NCBI GenBank assembly: GCA_017962705.1
Contig: JAGCUV010000118.1
Span: forward strand, 1-64,000
Direction: 5' to 3'
Length of the DNA: 64,000 nt
From: Bacteroidales bacterium
GTDB lineage: Bacteria; Bacteroidota; Bacteroidia; Bacteroidales; UBA932
Within the stretch, counting starts at the first letter, position 1. Each line of letters opens with the position of its first letter. The position numbers were made by a program, and so were the translations under genes. The notes under the pieces were generated by a model, which saw only the letters and a program-made list of their open reading frames with translations, had not been told where the DNA came from and made no database searches. This document shows positions 8,720 through 18,300 of this stretch, piece after piece.

Positions 8720-9739
8720 CTACAGGCAGAGCACTTCAAGAATTTGCTGCTTGAGCGCTTGCGGCTGGTCAATGTTGGCCGATAGAACGTAGTGGGGTTT
8801 TTTGCCGGAGGGCACGCCGGGCTCGAAGAACATAAACCCTGCGTCATCCACCGAAAGTTGTCCTGCCTGACTCCAGGTGAAAAGCCCGGGATGAGTGAGG
8901 ACCACCATCGAAAGTATGTCCCAGGAGGGACGGTCGTAGCGTTCTTCACGATAGAGACGGTAGCCTAGCGTGACGGGGGTGAGTTTCCCGTAGGAGAGGT
9001 TGTCATAGGCGGCCTCTCCCGGGAATATCACTTGCTTACCGATTTCAAAGGGATTGAGGACAATGGGCGTGGGCCAGTCCCGGATGACGGCCTGCATTGA
9101 GGGGATGTCTTTAACGACATTGAACTCCGCTCTCTTTTTGGCACCGAAACTGCCGGCCATCATTGACAGACAACGTACCTTGCGTGCAACGAGACTGCGT
9201 CCGTCAAGCGGGCTGAACTCATCCGCTCCGCTCCGGAGCAAACGGTTCAGTTCTACACCGAAGCCCAGGGAAACCATCGTGATGCTGCCGTCTTTGGCGG
9301 AGGCGAGAACCTCGCGGTACATGCGGATGCCGTCTTCATAGTTATGTTTGGCCGTCGGAAAAGGAACGGCCATCGTGTCGACGTAGTCGGCGACTTTGGC
9401 GCAGTAGTCGATATAGTCCTGCATCTTGACAGGAGTGGCGCTGCCGGCAATCCGCGTGTCAGGATAGCCGCATTGACTGCAGACCATGTCGGCATAACGC
9501 ATTGCAGCCGGACTTTCCTTATGGGTGCAAATTCCCAGCACCCGCACCTTTCCCTGGTCGGCTTCTTTGAACAGGTAATTCAGCGCGAGGGCATCGTCGA
9601 TATCGTTGCCCAGATCCGTATCTACCAGCACTGGAATGGGTTGCCGGGACCAGAATGTCTCATAGGGGGCGGTTTGGCGGCAGCATGCGCCAATAGCCAG
9701 CAGCAAGAAGCCGCAAAGAAAAAGTGTCGTATTGCGCAT
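8720..9739 (-). CDS. Nucleoside hydrolase-like lipoprotein
   Basis: About 339 aa from ATG 9739. The calcium/ribose-binding motif DTDLGNDIDDALAL is the signature of the inosine-uridine nucleoside hydrolase fold, and the start MRNTTLFLCGFLLLAIGACC is a lipoprotein signal. A start at 9760 (MTSNLGP...) would bury the signal peptide and is less likely. The family cleaves N-ribosidic bonds to free ribose and a base; this exported version may act on other ribosides. Its operon has a ribokinase and sugar permease, which fits ribose scavenging: cleave outside, import, phosphorylate. Substrate specificity is inference. Confidence 0.75.
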   Translation of the reverse strand: MRNTTLFLCGFLLLAIGACCRQTAPYETFWSRQPIPVLVDTDLGNDIDDALALNYLFKEADQGKVRVLGICTHKESPAAMRYADMVCSQCGYPDTRIAGSATPVKMQDYIDYCAKVADYVDTMAVPFPTAKHNYEDGIRMYREVLASAKDGSITMVSLGFGVELNRLLRSGADEFSPLDGRSLVARKVRCLSMMAGSFGAKKRAEFNVVKDIPSMQAVIRDWPTPIVLNPFEIGKQVIFPGEAAYDNLSYGKLTPVTLGYRLYREERYDRPSWDILSMVVLTHPGLFTWSQAGQLSVDDAGFMFFEPGVPSGKKPHYVLSANIDQPQALKQQILEVLCL

Positions 9740-9760
9740 AGGTCCGAGATTACTTGTCAA

Positions 9761-11383
9761 TCAACCCATCAACTGGCCTCCGACGATGTCATCTTCCCGG
9801 TCTTCTCCGACAAAATTGGAGAATAGGAAGAGGGCGAGGATATCATCGAGCATGCAGTTGAGCCAGATTTCTCTGGAGGGATCAATTTCGTATTTTTCTT
9901 TCCAGACAGTGGGGATGCGTCCCGTCCTGACATCCTGGACGACCGTCAGGTTATCCATCAGTGCTTTGGCTTTGGCAAAATACAACTTGTCACCCGTGGC
10001 TTTGTAGAGAGCCAGCCAGCCAGTGGCCAGGTTGCCGGCGGAATCATCCACGGGCACGCGGTATTTGTGCTGTTCCCAAACGCCGGGGAGGGTGAAGATG
10101 CGGTATCCGTTAGGTCCCGGTTCCATATCCCAAAGAACGAACTGGTCTTCGCTGAAACGAATGACATCCTTTGCCAGGTCTATCAGTTCCGGAGAGCGCT
10201 CTCCTCCGTCCAGCAGATAGGTGAGATAGGGGACGCAGGTCCAGTGGGTCATATTCTCATAGGGTTTGCGGTCTTCCAGCCGGATGTCCTCGAACTGCCC
10301 CACAAACTCAAACCTGTCATATCCTTGGGTAATCATCCAGTGTTCCGCCTTGGCGCGTGCCGGTTCAAATTCGTCAATTCCGAATTTGTCGTGCAGGTTT
10401 TTGAATACGTACAGCAGGCAGTGCAGACTGGCGTTGACGTTGTTGACCGGTTCACCGGTGGCCAGGTATAATTTCATCGGAACCGAGCCGTCTTCCCGCT
10501 GAAGGCGGACATAAGTGCGGGCGATGCCCAGTGCATGGTTGAGGTATTTTTCTTCTTTTGTGTATTCGTATAAATCAATGAAGGCCAGAGCTGCTTTAGC
10601 CGCTTCCATGCCCATTGTCTTGCCCTTGTTGAGCTCAAAAGCGGAGGCCAGCAGATTGCCATAATAAGTGGGTGGGAAGTAGGCGAGCGGTGCATCCGGG
10701 GCTTGACTGATACGCATCAGGAAATCTCCGGCGCCCTTGGCGATGGCCAGGGCCTGTGCGGCGTTTTTCTTGGAGAACTTGGTCAGCATCAGTTCACTGC
10801 GAATCACGGCCGAGATAGTCTTGCAGGGGTAGGTGTTGTGCGGGAAAGACATGTCCGCCTCCGTCCCATGTTCCCAAGCCTGCGTAGAGGGAAGGTTGTG
10901 TATATACATCATGGCTCGGATGGCGGTCTCCTTATAGGTGTGTATCGGAGTGTGGTAAGGACCCTGGAAGGGAAAGTGACGATAAAATTTGCGTTCTCCC
11001 GCCAGTCCTACGACATTTTTCTGCTTGTCCAGAGCTTCCACTTTCAGTACGACGTCGCCGACGGGAAGATTTTTCCAAATCGGAGTAAGGGCCAGATTGG
11101 GTTTCTTAGCCGTGAATTGGTATTCTTTCCCCTTGACGCTGGCTATGTAACGGTAGGCAGCCGCGCCTTCTACCTCTTTAAAATCAAAAGCGGGGGCATA
11201 GATGAAACGGATGGAGTATCCGTTCCAGTAAGGGTTCTTCCCTTCGTAGCCGGGACGGACGGGCTGGTCGTACTCTTTCAAGGCACGTTTGTTCAGTTGT
11301 TTATAGTCGAGCGTCGGCGCCTGGGCAAAAATACCTGCAAATGTGGCGCAGGCTATGATTGTGCTGATGATGATTCGTTTCAT
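9761..11383 (-). CDS. Secreted (alpha/alpha)-barrel protein, putative glycan-active enzyme
   Basis: 540 aa with a cleavable signal peptide (MKRIIISTIIACATFAGIFAQA). An N-terminal beta-rich domain of about 150 residues precedes a helical region with repeated helix pairs (EAAKAALAFIDLYEYTKEEKYLNHALGIARTY), as in six-hairpin glycosidases and epimerases. I cannot name the family with certainty. It is the fourth gene of the ribokinase operon, 7 nt after the propeller-like lipoprotein gene. The last residues DDIVGGQLMG recur in the decayed copy at 18421. Confidence 0.6.
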   Translation of the reverse strand: MKRIIISTIIACATFAGIFAQAPTLDYKQLNKRALKEYDQPVRPGYEGKNPYWNGYSIRFIYAPAFDFKEVEGAAAYRYIASVKGKEYQFTAKKPNLALTPIWKNLPVGDVVLKVEALDKQKNVVGLAGERKFYRHFPFQGPYHTPIHTYKETAIRAMMYIHNLPSTQAWEHGTEADMSFPHNTYPCKTISAVIRSELMLTKFSKKNAAQALAIAKGAGDFLMRISQAPDAPLAYFPPTYYGNLLASAFELNKGKTMGMEAAKAALAFIDLYEYTKEEKYLNHALGIARTYVRLQREDGSVPMKLYLATGEPVNNVNASLHCLLYVFKNLHDKFGIDEFEPARAKAEHWMITQGYDRFEFVGQFEDIRLEDRKPYENMTHWTCVPYLTYLLDGGERSPELIDLAKDVIRFSEDQFVLWDMEPGPNGYRIFTLPGVWEQHKYRVPVDDSAGNLATGWLALYKATGDKLYFAKAKALMDNLTVVQDVRTGRIPTVWKEKYEIDPSREIWLNCMLDDILALFLFSNFVGEDREDDIVGGQLMG

Positions 11384-11390
11384 TCTGTTT

Positions 11391-12857
11391 CTATTTTAAT
11401 TTTGCCACGTTGAATTTGAATATGTTTCCGCGGCTGTATCCGTCCGGATTGGAGCCCAGGCAGACATAGAGGAATCCGTTCCGGACTTTCAGGCCCTCTC
11501 CCTCCATATAGCCGTTTGAGGTGATCCCGTTGCTTTCCAGGGCGTTCCAATCTTCGGCGATGTTTACCTTGGTCCGTTTTTCAATGACCTGTCCGGCATA
11601 ATTGAAGACGGTGATGTAGGCATGGGACTTGTCCGATGTTTTGTACTGGCCCTCTCCTTCGTAGAAGTAGATGGCGCCATCGTGAATCTCAAAACCCTGG
11701 TAATTGTAGTAAGAAAGGGCTTCCGGATCGCTCGGGTCACCGCCTCCTTCCACATAAGCCTGGGCTTGTGCCTGGCCCTGGAATCCGAATTCCGCTTTCT
11801 TGGTGATTTTGGTCAAGTCGTGCACCTTGAGGGTGGGGGAATCCGTGACTTCTTCTACGTCGCTGCCATCGCCGCCGTAGGTGAGGCTGGAGAGTGTTTT
11901 GTTGCGAAGCGGTGCTTTCATTGCTTCCGACAGGGAGTAGATGACGAAGTGGCGGGGCGTGACGGGATCTCCGTCCGTATAGTATACCATCAGGTCGTCT
12001 CCCTCGGTGTCAATGGCCACGTGAATGTCCCTGCGCTGCCCGATGTAAAAGTAGTCGGGGACATCCTTCGGCTGCACAGAACTGCCATCTTGGAATTTAA
12101 ACCGTCCGATGATTTGTTCGTTCCAGTACTGCTTGTTCTTTTGGGGATCTTCGCTGGTCACTTTGTTGCCCCAGGTGGCGATCCACACATATTTGTCATC
12201 TCCGTCCTCTTCAATGGAAAAATTGGTGCCATGCCCGAAAAAGTGACATTCTATACAGGCCTCCGTGCCGGAGTGAAAGGTGGAGGCGTTGGGCTGAACC
12301 CGGTTGAGGAACATGCGGAATTTGCAGTTCTCGGCATTGGAAACCCGCAGATAATAGACTTTCCCATCCCTGGTGATGTCAAAACCTTGCGGTACGATGT
12401 TGAAGGCCCCGTAATTGTCCTCGACTCCGCACCCTTTGTCAAAGAGGGTAAAAGCGGTCTTGTCAATGCCGGTGGTACTGACCCCGCTGGTGATATAGAC
12501 GGGGATGGTTGCGCTGACGCCGTCGGCTTGGGCCGTTACCGTCAGTTCACCGGTCGTCGTTTTGGTGGTGAGTTTGCCCTCCTGGGTGATGGTGGCCATC
12601 TTGTCGTTCGATACGCTCCACTCCAGCAGGGCGGGATCGGTGTATTCCGTGCCATCGTCCATCAGAATCAATTTGACGGGAATGGAAATAGACGAACTGA
12701 CGATGGTGCGCACCTTGTTCCATTTGAAATGGATTTCTTCCACCCGGGCGTCTTCTCCCGGCTCTACGGATCTCGGTACCAGATTCTCTTTGATGCAGGC
12801 GGTGGACAAAAGCGCCGCCAGAGAAAGGAGAAAGGCAGATTTCAAAAACGAATTCAT
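11391..12857 (-). CDS. Lipoprotein with bacterial Ig-like domain and beta-propeller-like C-terminus
   Basis: About 488 aa from ATG 12857 (an ATG at 12866 is also possible). The signal peptide ends with lipobox LSTAC. Residues about 50-125 resemble a BIG2-type Ig domain (LLEWSVSNDKMATITQEGKL). The rest is beta-rich with repeated short motifs (KVYYLRVSNAEN, KYVWIATWGN, AIYFYEGEGQYKT) suggesting a propeller. No catalytic signature is recognised; it may bind or cleave a surface glycan for the adjacent enzymes. A degenerate partial copy lies at 18421-18790. Confidence 0.6.
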   Translation of the reverse strand: MNSFLKSAFLLSLAALLSTACIKENLVPRSVEPGEDARVEEIHFKWNKVRTIVSSSISIPVKLILMDDGTEYTDPALLEWSVSNDKMATITQEGKLTTKTTTGELTVTAQADGVSATIPVYITSGVSTTGIDKTAFTLFDKGCGVEDNYGAFNIVPQGFDITRDGKVYYLRVSNAENCKFRMFLNRVQPNASTFHSGTEACIECHFFGHGTNFSIEEDGDDKYVWIATWGNKVTSEDPQKNKQYWNEQIIGRFKFQDGSSVQPKDVPDYFYIGQRRDIHVAIDTEGDDLMVYYTDGDPVTPRHFVIYSLSEAMKAPLRNKTLSSLTYGGDGSDVEEVTDSPTLKVHDLTKITKKAEFGFQGQAQAQAYVEGGGDPSDPEALSYYNYQGFEIHDGAIYFYEGEGQYKTSDKSHAYITVFNYAGQVIEKRTKVNIAEDWNALESNGITSNGYMEGEGLKVRNGFLYVCLGSNPDGYSRGNIFKFNVAKLK

Positions 12858-12878
12858 TGAAGTCAATAGTATGGTGAT

Positions 12879-13880
12879 TTAGTTGCCGGCGGCGATGATG
12901 AAGCTGAGGCCGGCGATGTAGATGACAAACATCGCGGTGAGCAGGGCGAAGGTTTTCTTGTCTCCTCCCTTGAATTCTTTCCAGATAAACACGCCCCAGA
13001 TGGCGGCAATCAGGGGGGCTCCCTGTCCGAGGGCGTAGGATATGGCCGCGCCGGCTTTACCGGAGGCGATGTAGCTGAAAGCCGTACCCAGACACCAGAT
13101 AGAGCCGCCGAGGACGCCGACCAGGTGGGTCTTGAAACTACCGGCAAAATACTGCTTGTAGCTGACCGGTTCGCCGACGAAGGGGTGACGCATAACCAAT
13201 GTGTTGAAAACGAAGTTGCTGAGCAAAACACCGACGGTGAAAATGACGATGGCGGTGTAGGGCGTCACTTTCCCGGTTGCCGGGGCGGCAAAGTTGTCCA
13301 AATCCATCGCTGCTGCGACGAAACGATAGAAAAACGCCATCAGCGTACCGGCGAGCAGGGCTAGCCAGATACCCTTGGAGGCGCCTTCTTTTTTCTCCTT
13401 CTGTACGCGTCCGGAGGCGAGTCCGTTGCAAACGATGGCGACTACGATGAGTGCCACGCCGATGAACAGGGTGAGGGGATCACCCTTGGGGGCGCCGATG
13501 TAGTTGACAATCGTGCCCAGCACCAAGGCTATGCCGACTCCCAGTGGAAAGGCGACGGCCAGACCGGCGATACTCACAGATGCGGAAAGCAGGATGTTGG
13601 AGGCATTGAAGATGACACCGCCCAGGATGATGCTGCCGAGACCGGCCCATTCAGCCTGGGCCAGGTCCTGAAGGAAAGGACGGCCCTCGGAACCGATGCT
13701 TCCCATCGTGAACGCAAGAAAGAGGGCGAACAGCAACATGCCGATGACATAATCCCAATAAAAGAGTTCATAGCGCCAGTTGCCGGCGGCCATTTTCTGG
13801 GTGTTGCCCCAGGAGCCCCAGCAAAGCATCGTGATGAAACAAAAGATGACGGCGACCAGGTAGCTTTCAATGATAAACAT
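12879..13880 (-). CDS. Sugar permease of the GRP/RbsU-like group (DMT superfamily)
   Basis: 333 aa, 10 predicted transmembrane helices, with the start FITMLCWGSWGNTQKMA and glycine-rich GVIFNASNILLSASVSIAGLAVAFPLGVGIAL typical of glucose/ribose uptake proteins of the drug/metabolite transporter superfamily. It probably imports a monosaccharide across the inner membrane. The ribokinase gene just upstream (53 nt) and the nucleoside-hydrolase-like lipoprotein in the same operon point to ribose. Confidence 0.78.
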   Translation of the reverse strand: MFIIESYLVAVIFCFITMLCWGSWGNTQKMAAGNWRYELFYWDYVIGMLLFALFLAFTMGSIGSEGRPFLQDLAQAEWAGLGSIILGGVIFNASNILLSASVSIAGLAVAFPLGVGIALVLGTIVNYIGAPKGDPLTLFIGVALIVVAIVCNGLASGRVQKEKKEGASKGIWLALLAGTLMAFFYRFVAAAMDLDNFAAPATGKVTPYTAIVIFTVGVLLSNFVFNTLVMRHPFVGEPVSYKQYFAGSFKTHLVGVLGGSIWCLGTAFSYIASGKAGAAISYALGQGAPLIAAIWGVFIWKEFKGGDKKTFALLTAMFVIYIAGLSFIIAAGN

Positions 13881-13933
13881 AACGCTTGTATTTTTTTTGT
13901 GGTTAATTGTTCTTTTTGTGATTTAGCGTGATT

Positions 13934-14839
13934 TTATTCCAATTCATGGCGATAAGGAAGAGAGTCCTGTGCACCCCGGCGTTGGACGGTCAGGGAGGAG
14001 GCTTTAGTGGCGAAAACGGCTGCTTCCTTGAGCGACTTCCCTTCAGACAAAGCCACGGCAAGGGCACCGCAGAAGGTATCTCCGGCTGCCGTAGTGTCTA
14101 CGGCTTTCACCCGCAAGGCGGGGGTGAAGAAACTCTCTTCGGCGGTAAAACACATCGAGCCTTTGCTACCCATCGTCATCAGGATGTTGCCCACGCCTTT
14201 GCGCCGCAATTCGGTAGCGGCGGCAGCGGCTTCCTGTTCGTTGCTGACGGAAAGTCCCGTCATCGTGGCGGTCTCGGTCTGATTGGGCGTAAGCAGGTCG
14301 ATGCAGGCGTAGATTTCCTCGGGGAGGGCACGGGCGGGAGCCGGGTTGAGGATGACATACGCTCCGGCCGCATGCGCAATTTTTGCTGCCTCTACGATGC
14401 TGGGAATGGGAATTTCGTGCTGGAGAATCAGGATGCCGGCCTCTTCGATAACGGATTTCAAGGAGCGGATGTCCTCGACGGAGAAATCCTCGTTGGCTCC
14501 TCCGGCCACGCTGATGCAATTCTCCGCCTGTTTATCGACGAGGATGAGGGCTACGCCGGAAGGTTTTTCGCTGCGTAGGATGAGGGAGGTATCCAACCCT
14601 TCCGCCTTGTAGGAACTGATTGCGTTTTCGCCGAAGATATCCTTGCCGACTTTGCAGATGAACCGGACATCTCCGCCCAGGCGTTTGGCGGCCACGGCCT
14701 GGTTGGCTCCTTTCCCGCCGCCACCCATCTTGAATTCTCCGCCCAGCAAGGTCTCACCGGGAGCGGGTAGCGTCTCCGTCAGTACGGTCATGTCGGTGTT
14801 GCTCGATCCGATGACCAGAATCGTCTTGTTCTTTATCAT
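13934..14839 (-). CDS. rbsK: Ribokinase
   Basis: 301 aa, the standard length. The PfkB signatures are both present: GGGGKGANQAVAAKRLGG near residues 38-55 and DTTAAGDTFCGALAVAL near 248-264, holding the catalytic Asp. The N-terminus VIGSSNTDMTV matches ribokinase substrate-binding residues. It phosphorylates D-ribose to ribose 5-phosphate, which would feed nucleotide synthesis. It is first in a six-gene minus-strand operon with a clear promoter upstream. Confidence 0.9.
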   Translation of the reverse strand: MIKNKTILVIGSSNTDMTVLTETLPAPGETLLGGEFKMGGGGKGANQAVAAKRLGGDVRFICKVGKDIFGENAISSYKAEGLDTSLILRSEKPSGVALILVDKQAENCISVAGGANEDFSVEDIRSLKSVIEEAGILILQHEIPIPSIVEAAKIAHAAGAYVILNPAPARALPEEIYACIDLLTPNQTETATMTGLSVSNEQEAAAAATELRRKGVGNILMTMGSKGSMCFTAEESFFTPALRVKAVDTTAAGDTFCGALAVALSEGKSLKEAAVFATKASSLTVQRRGAQDSLPYRHELE

Positions 14840-14882
14840 GGTCGTAATACTTTTACTAAAACGTTACACTCAATTTCATCTA

Positions 14883-14915
14883 CGAATATAATAAAAATTT
14901 ATTGATTCCTGCAAA
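14883..14915 (-). promoter_or_regulatory. Promoter of the rbsK operon, with overlapping inverted repeat
   Basis: On the minus strand TATATTCG (14890-14883) is one mismatch from TAnnTTTG, and TTTG lies at 14915-14912, a 21 nt spacer. The -33 box is inside a perfect inverted repeat GCAAA-TATT-TTTGC at 14911-14924, a possible regulator site. Confidence 0.5.
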
Positions 14916-14924
14916 TATTTTTGC

Positions 14925-15186
14925 AACTAAAGCTGTAAATATGCTGAAATATGGCGAGAAACAACCCATTTGGAATATTTGTTGGGCGGGCGGCCTTCTT
15001 AATGAGAGGATTTGTTAAAGGTTAAACAAAGAGAGAAAAATCAGTCTGTATGTACGAGTGATTTCGAGAGTTTTCCATGGTAATTTTTTTAGTGGGAATA
15101 TCTGTTTGTCTGTTGCGTAAAACGATTAACCTCTTCTCTCTATTTCAAAAAGAAGAGTCTTAGTGATTATTTTTATAAAAATGTGT
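14925..15186. other. Intergenic region between the divergent rbsK operon and the 15225 peptide gene
   Basis: AT-rich with no supported gene. It has an imperfect inverted repeat around TTTGTTAAAGGTTAAACAAA near 15011 and the string AAAACGATTAAC at 15119-15130, which recurs near 20361 ahead of the gene fragment there. Confidence 0.5.
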
Positions 15187-15194
15187 TATATTTG
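15187..15194 (+). promoter_or_regulatory. -7 box for the member B peptide and GLUG/SGNH lipoprotein
   Basis: TATATTTG fits TAnnTTTG exactly. The ATG at 15183 lies before it, so the peptide must start downstream, at ATG 15225. Confidence 0.65.
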
Positions 15195-15224
15195 CGAATC
15201 CCTGATCATTCTTGTTGTGAGTCT

Positions 15225-15386
15225 ATGAATGGAAAACGATTTCTTTCTTTTGGGTTAATCCATCGGACTGACTATATCAGCCCCTTTTGCAAACTGCTCC
15301 CGCTGGATGGGAACGAGTTTGTCTGCGTCAGCGATTACGTGACGGTGGATGACTATATTATTAATGAAAATGAAATGGATTGGTAG
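15225..15386 (+). CDS. Small peptide, Y-x-[ST]-P...C-x-S family, 53 aa (member B)
   Basis: Contains Y-I-S-P, then 13 residues, then C-V-S, and ends acidic and aromatic (NENEMDW). The longer frame from 15183 starts before the -7 box and is rejected. The stop is followed at once by the lipoprotein gene: ATG 15387 directly abuts it and the preferred ATG 15393 is 6 nt away. The pairing repeats that at 176/172, 41732/41748 and 63123/63143. No signal peptide. Function unknown. Confidence 0.65.
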   Translation: MNGKRFLSFGLIHRTDYISPFCKLLPLDGNEFVCVSDYVTVDDYIINENEMDW

Positions 15387-15392
15387 ATGCTT

Positions 15393-18300
15393 ATGAAAAG
15401 GATATTTGTCTGTTTGCTTGTCTCGGCAGCACTCTTTTCCTGCGCAAAAAGCGCAGAACTCTCCCAGGATGAAGCACCAGCATCCGCATTATCTGTTATC
15501 ACTGCCTTTGATGCTGCTGCAGATGCTGAAATTGTTCCGGATAGCGAAGATGGCAGGGCTTCTGTCAACCCGGCCAGCGGCGTTGTCAGCTGGGAGGCAG
15601 GGGATGCGATTTTGGTCAGCAACGGAACTGCACAGGCCGTTTACGCCTATGATGAGAGTGACGGCCTGTTCCACAATCAGGATGGGCTGGCCAATACCGG
15701 CCATTTCCAGGCCTGGTATCCAGCGGCCGACATCACGCTGACCGAATCGGGCGCACAGGTAACGCTGCCCGACACGCAGGTGTATAACGCATCTGCCGTC
15801 CGTTGTGCTCCGATGTATGCGGCTTCCACAACGACGCGGCTGAACTTCAAGAATCTCTGCGCCATCCTCCGTTTCAAGATCAACGGTGGGCATACGCTCT
15901 CCAACATTGTCTTTACAGCGGCCTCCAAAGGTGTTGCAGGAGCGGCCGTCATTGCTGACAATGTATTGACGCTTTCCAATAACGACACGAAGACGCTCAC
16001 CCTCACAACGGGTGGAGCAACCCTCGGGACGGAAACTCCGTTCTACCTCGTGCTTCCGGCCCAGCTATATACCGGCGGCTTCTCCCTGCAAATCAATTGC
16101 ACGGACGGCTGGCAGTTTGAGAAAGCGACTACCAATGACATTCCGTTGCATGCGGGAGTCATTGAAGGAATGAAGGCTTTCAATGCAAAGCTGTTCAGCG
16201 GTGGCGGGGGTACGGATGACAACCCCTTCCGGATTGCCACGGAGCAGGACCTGCAGGATCTCTCCTCTTATGTGAATGGTTCGGATCACGACTATTTTGC
16301 GGATAAATCCTACATCCAGACGCAGGATATCGTACTCACAGGCAACTTTACGCCCATCGGCAACAGCGATTCCATTCCTTTCGAGGGGCATTTCAACGGC
16401 AATGGAAACACTTTGTATGATCTTCATATTGCGGGAAGCGGAGTGGATAAGCGGGGCTTGTTCGGCAGCGTATTCGGCGGGACGATTGAGAATATGCGTC
16501 TGGATGCCTCCGGCGACTCTTTCAATACGGTTGTGGGGAAACTCTATGTGGGGTCCCTTGTGGGCAATCTGTCCGGCGGTACCATTCGTAATTGCGTAAT
16601 CAACCGTACGCAAGTGACGGGTTTGGGTAATAACGGCGGGGTGCTGGCGGGTGTCGTGCAGGGTTCCAATGCGTTGGTAGACAACATTGTCATCGATGCC
16701 AGTTGCTCTGTAACGTGTGCGGCGCACGCAGGCGCCATAGCCGGACGGCTCAACCGGGACTGTACCATCTCGAATTGTGAGGTTCGGGCCTGTTCGGTGG
16801 TGGCTGGTAACCGCGTGGGCGGTGTGGTCGGCTTTATGGACAAAGCCGCCGTAGTCAATGCCTGTTGCAGCGCGGCCGTTTTGACGCCGACCAATACGTC
16901 CGGTGTCATCCAGTCCGGCGGTATCGTGGGATATATGACGCAAAGTATCGATAGCAGCAGTGATGTCAGTCTGGTTATCAATTGCATTTACGCCCCCGAT
17001 GTGAACCGGCAAGGAGCAACCATTACCTTAGGGAGCACCGGCAGTTCTATCTATGTCGGCGGTATCGTCGGCGCATCGGCCAAGCAGACCAACGGGATCG
17101 GCTCCATCGCTATCGTCAATTGCTACGCCTATCCGACGATCAGGAACGAGGGTAGCAGCGCGGGCATCAACGGCTTTGGCGGTATACTCGGTGGAACGAA
17201 CTGTGCGAATACTACTATCTTTAACTGTTATTCGCCGATTATGCTGTCCAATTTCACCCTCAGGGGTGTGACGCTCAACATAGACAATATCGGTGATTAT
17301 CTCAAAGTCGGCTCCATCTGCGGAATCCCATACGCCGGGATGACGATGGACCGGGTGTATGGCCATCAAAGCATACGGGTGTATGATACCAGCATCAGCT
17401 GCCAGACGACCAACCTGTCCCGTTATGTGGCCGATCCCGCAATGAAGAACTACGATGCGGTGAGCTATAGTGACCGGACGGATTTTCCCAGCGAAGTAGC
17501 TTCTTATCGGAGATTCAAGGAGGCTCTGGACGCCGGTGTGAGCGCTTGGAATGCCGGTAACCCTTCCGTGCAGGCTTTGCCATGGACGGCTGACGTGCGT
17601 TTGGATGGTTACCTTAAGCCCGATGGCGTGTACAAACCCTCCACCAAGGTGTACAAGAAAGTATCCATCATTGGCGACAGCATCTCCACTTTCGGGGATT
17701 TCATCTTCTATGGTTATAATAAGTACTATCCTTATACCCAACGGGATGTGATCTCTGAGCAGAACACCTGGTGGTGGAAACTCATCTACGGAAAGATGGC
17801 GAATGCTCGTCTGGAAGTGGACAATGCCTATAGCGGTTCATCCTGCTGCCAGATTGATGCCAATACGCCGAATTACGGCAATAACAATAAAACGGATAAG
17901 GCCAGTACGAATTACTGCTTTTTCAGACGCTACCGGACGGCCGGCATAGGAAACCCGGATTTGGTCATCATCTACGGTGGTCGCAATGATTTCGGTAAAT
18001 ACACGAATGATGTTGGTACCGATGATTATCTGGGCAGTTACACTTCCTCCGCGTTGGAAACCGCTTACCAGAATGCGACAAGCAGGACGGCCGTTTATCG
18101 CAATTTCAGCGCCGCGATGACCGGTCTGATTCGGGAGATATCCATTGACCATCCGAATGCCCGCTTTTTGATTATCTGCCACGATATGATGTCCGATGGC
18201 TTTGAGGCGGCGGACAATGCCATCGCTGCTTTCTTGAGGGAGAAGGGGCTGGATGTCCGCTTTGTTTCCCTGCACGAAACAGGCACCCACGACAAGACCA

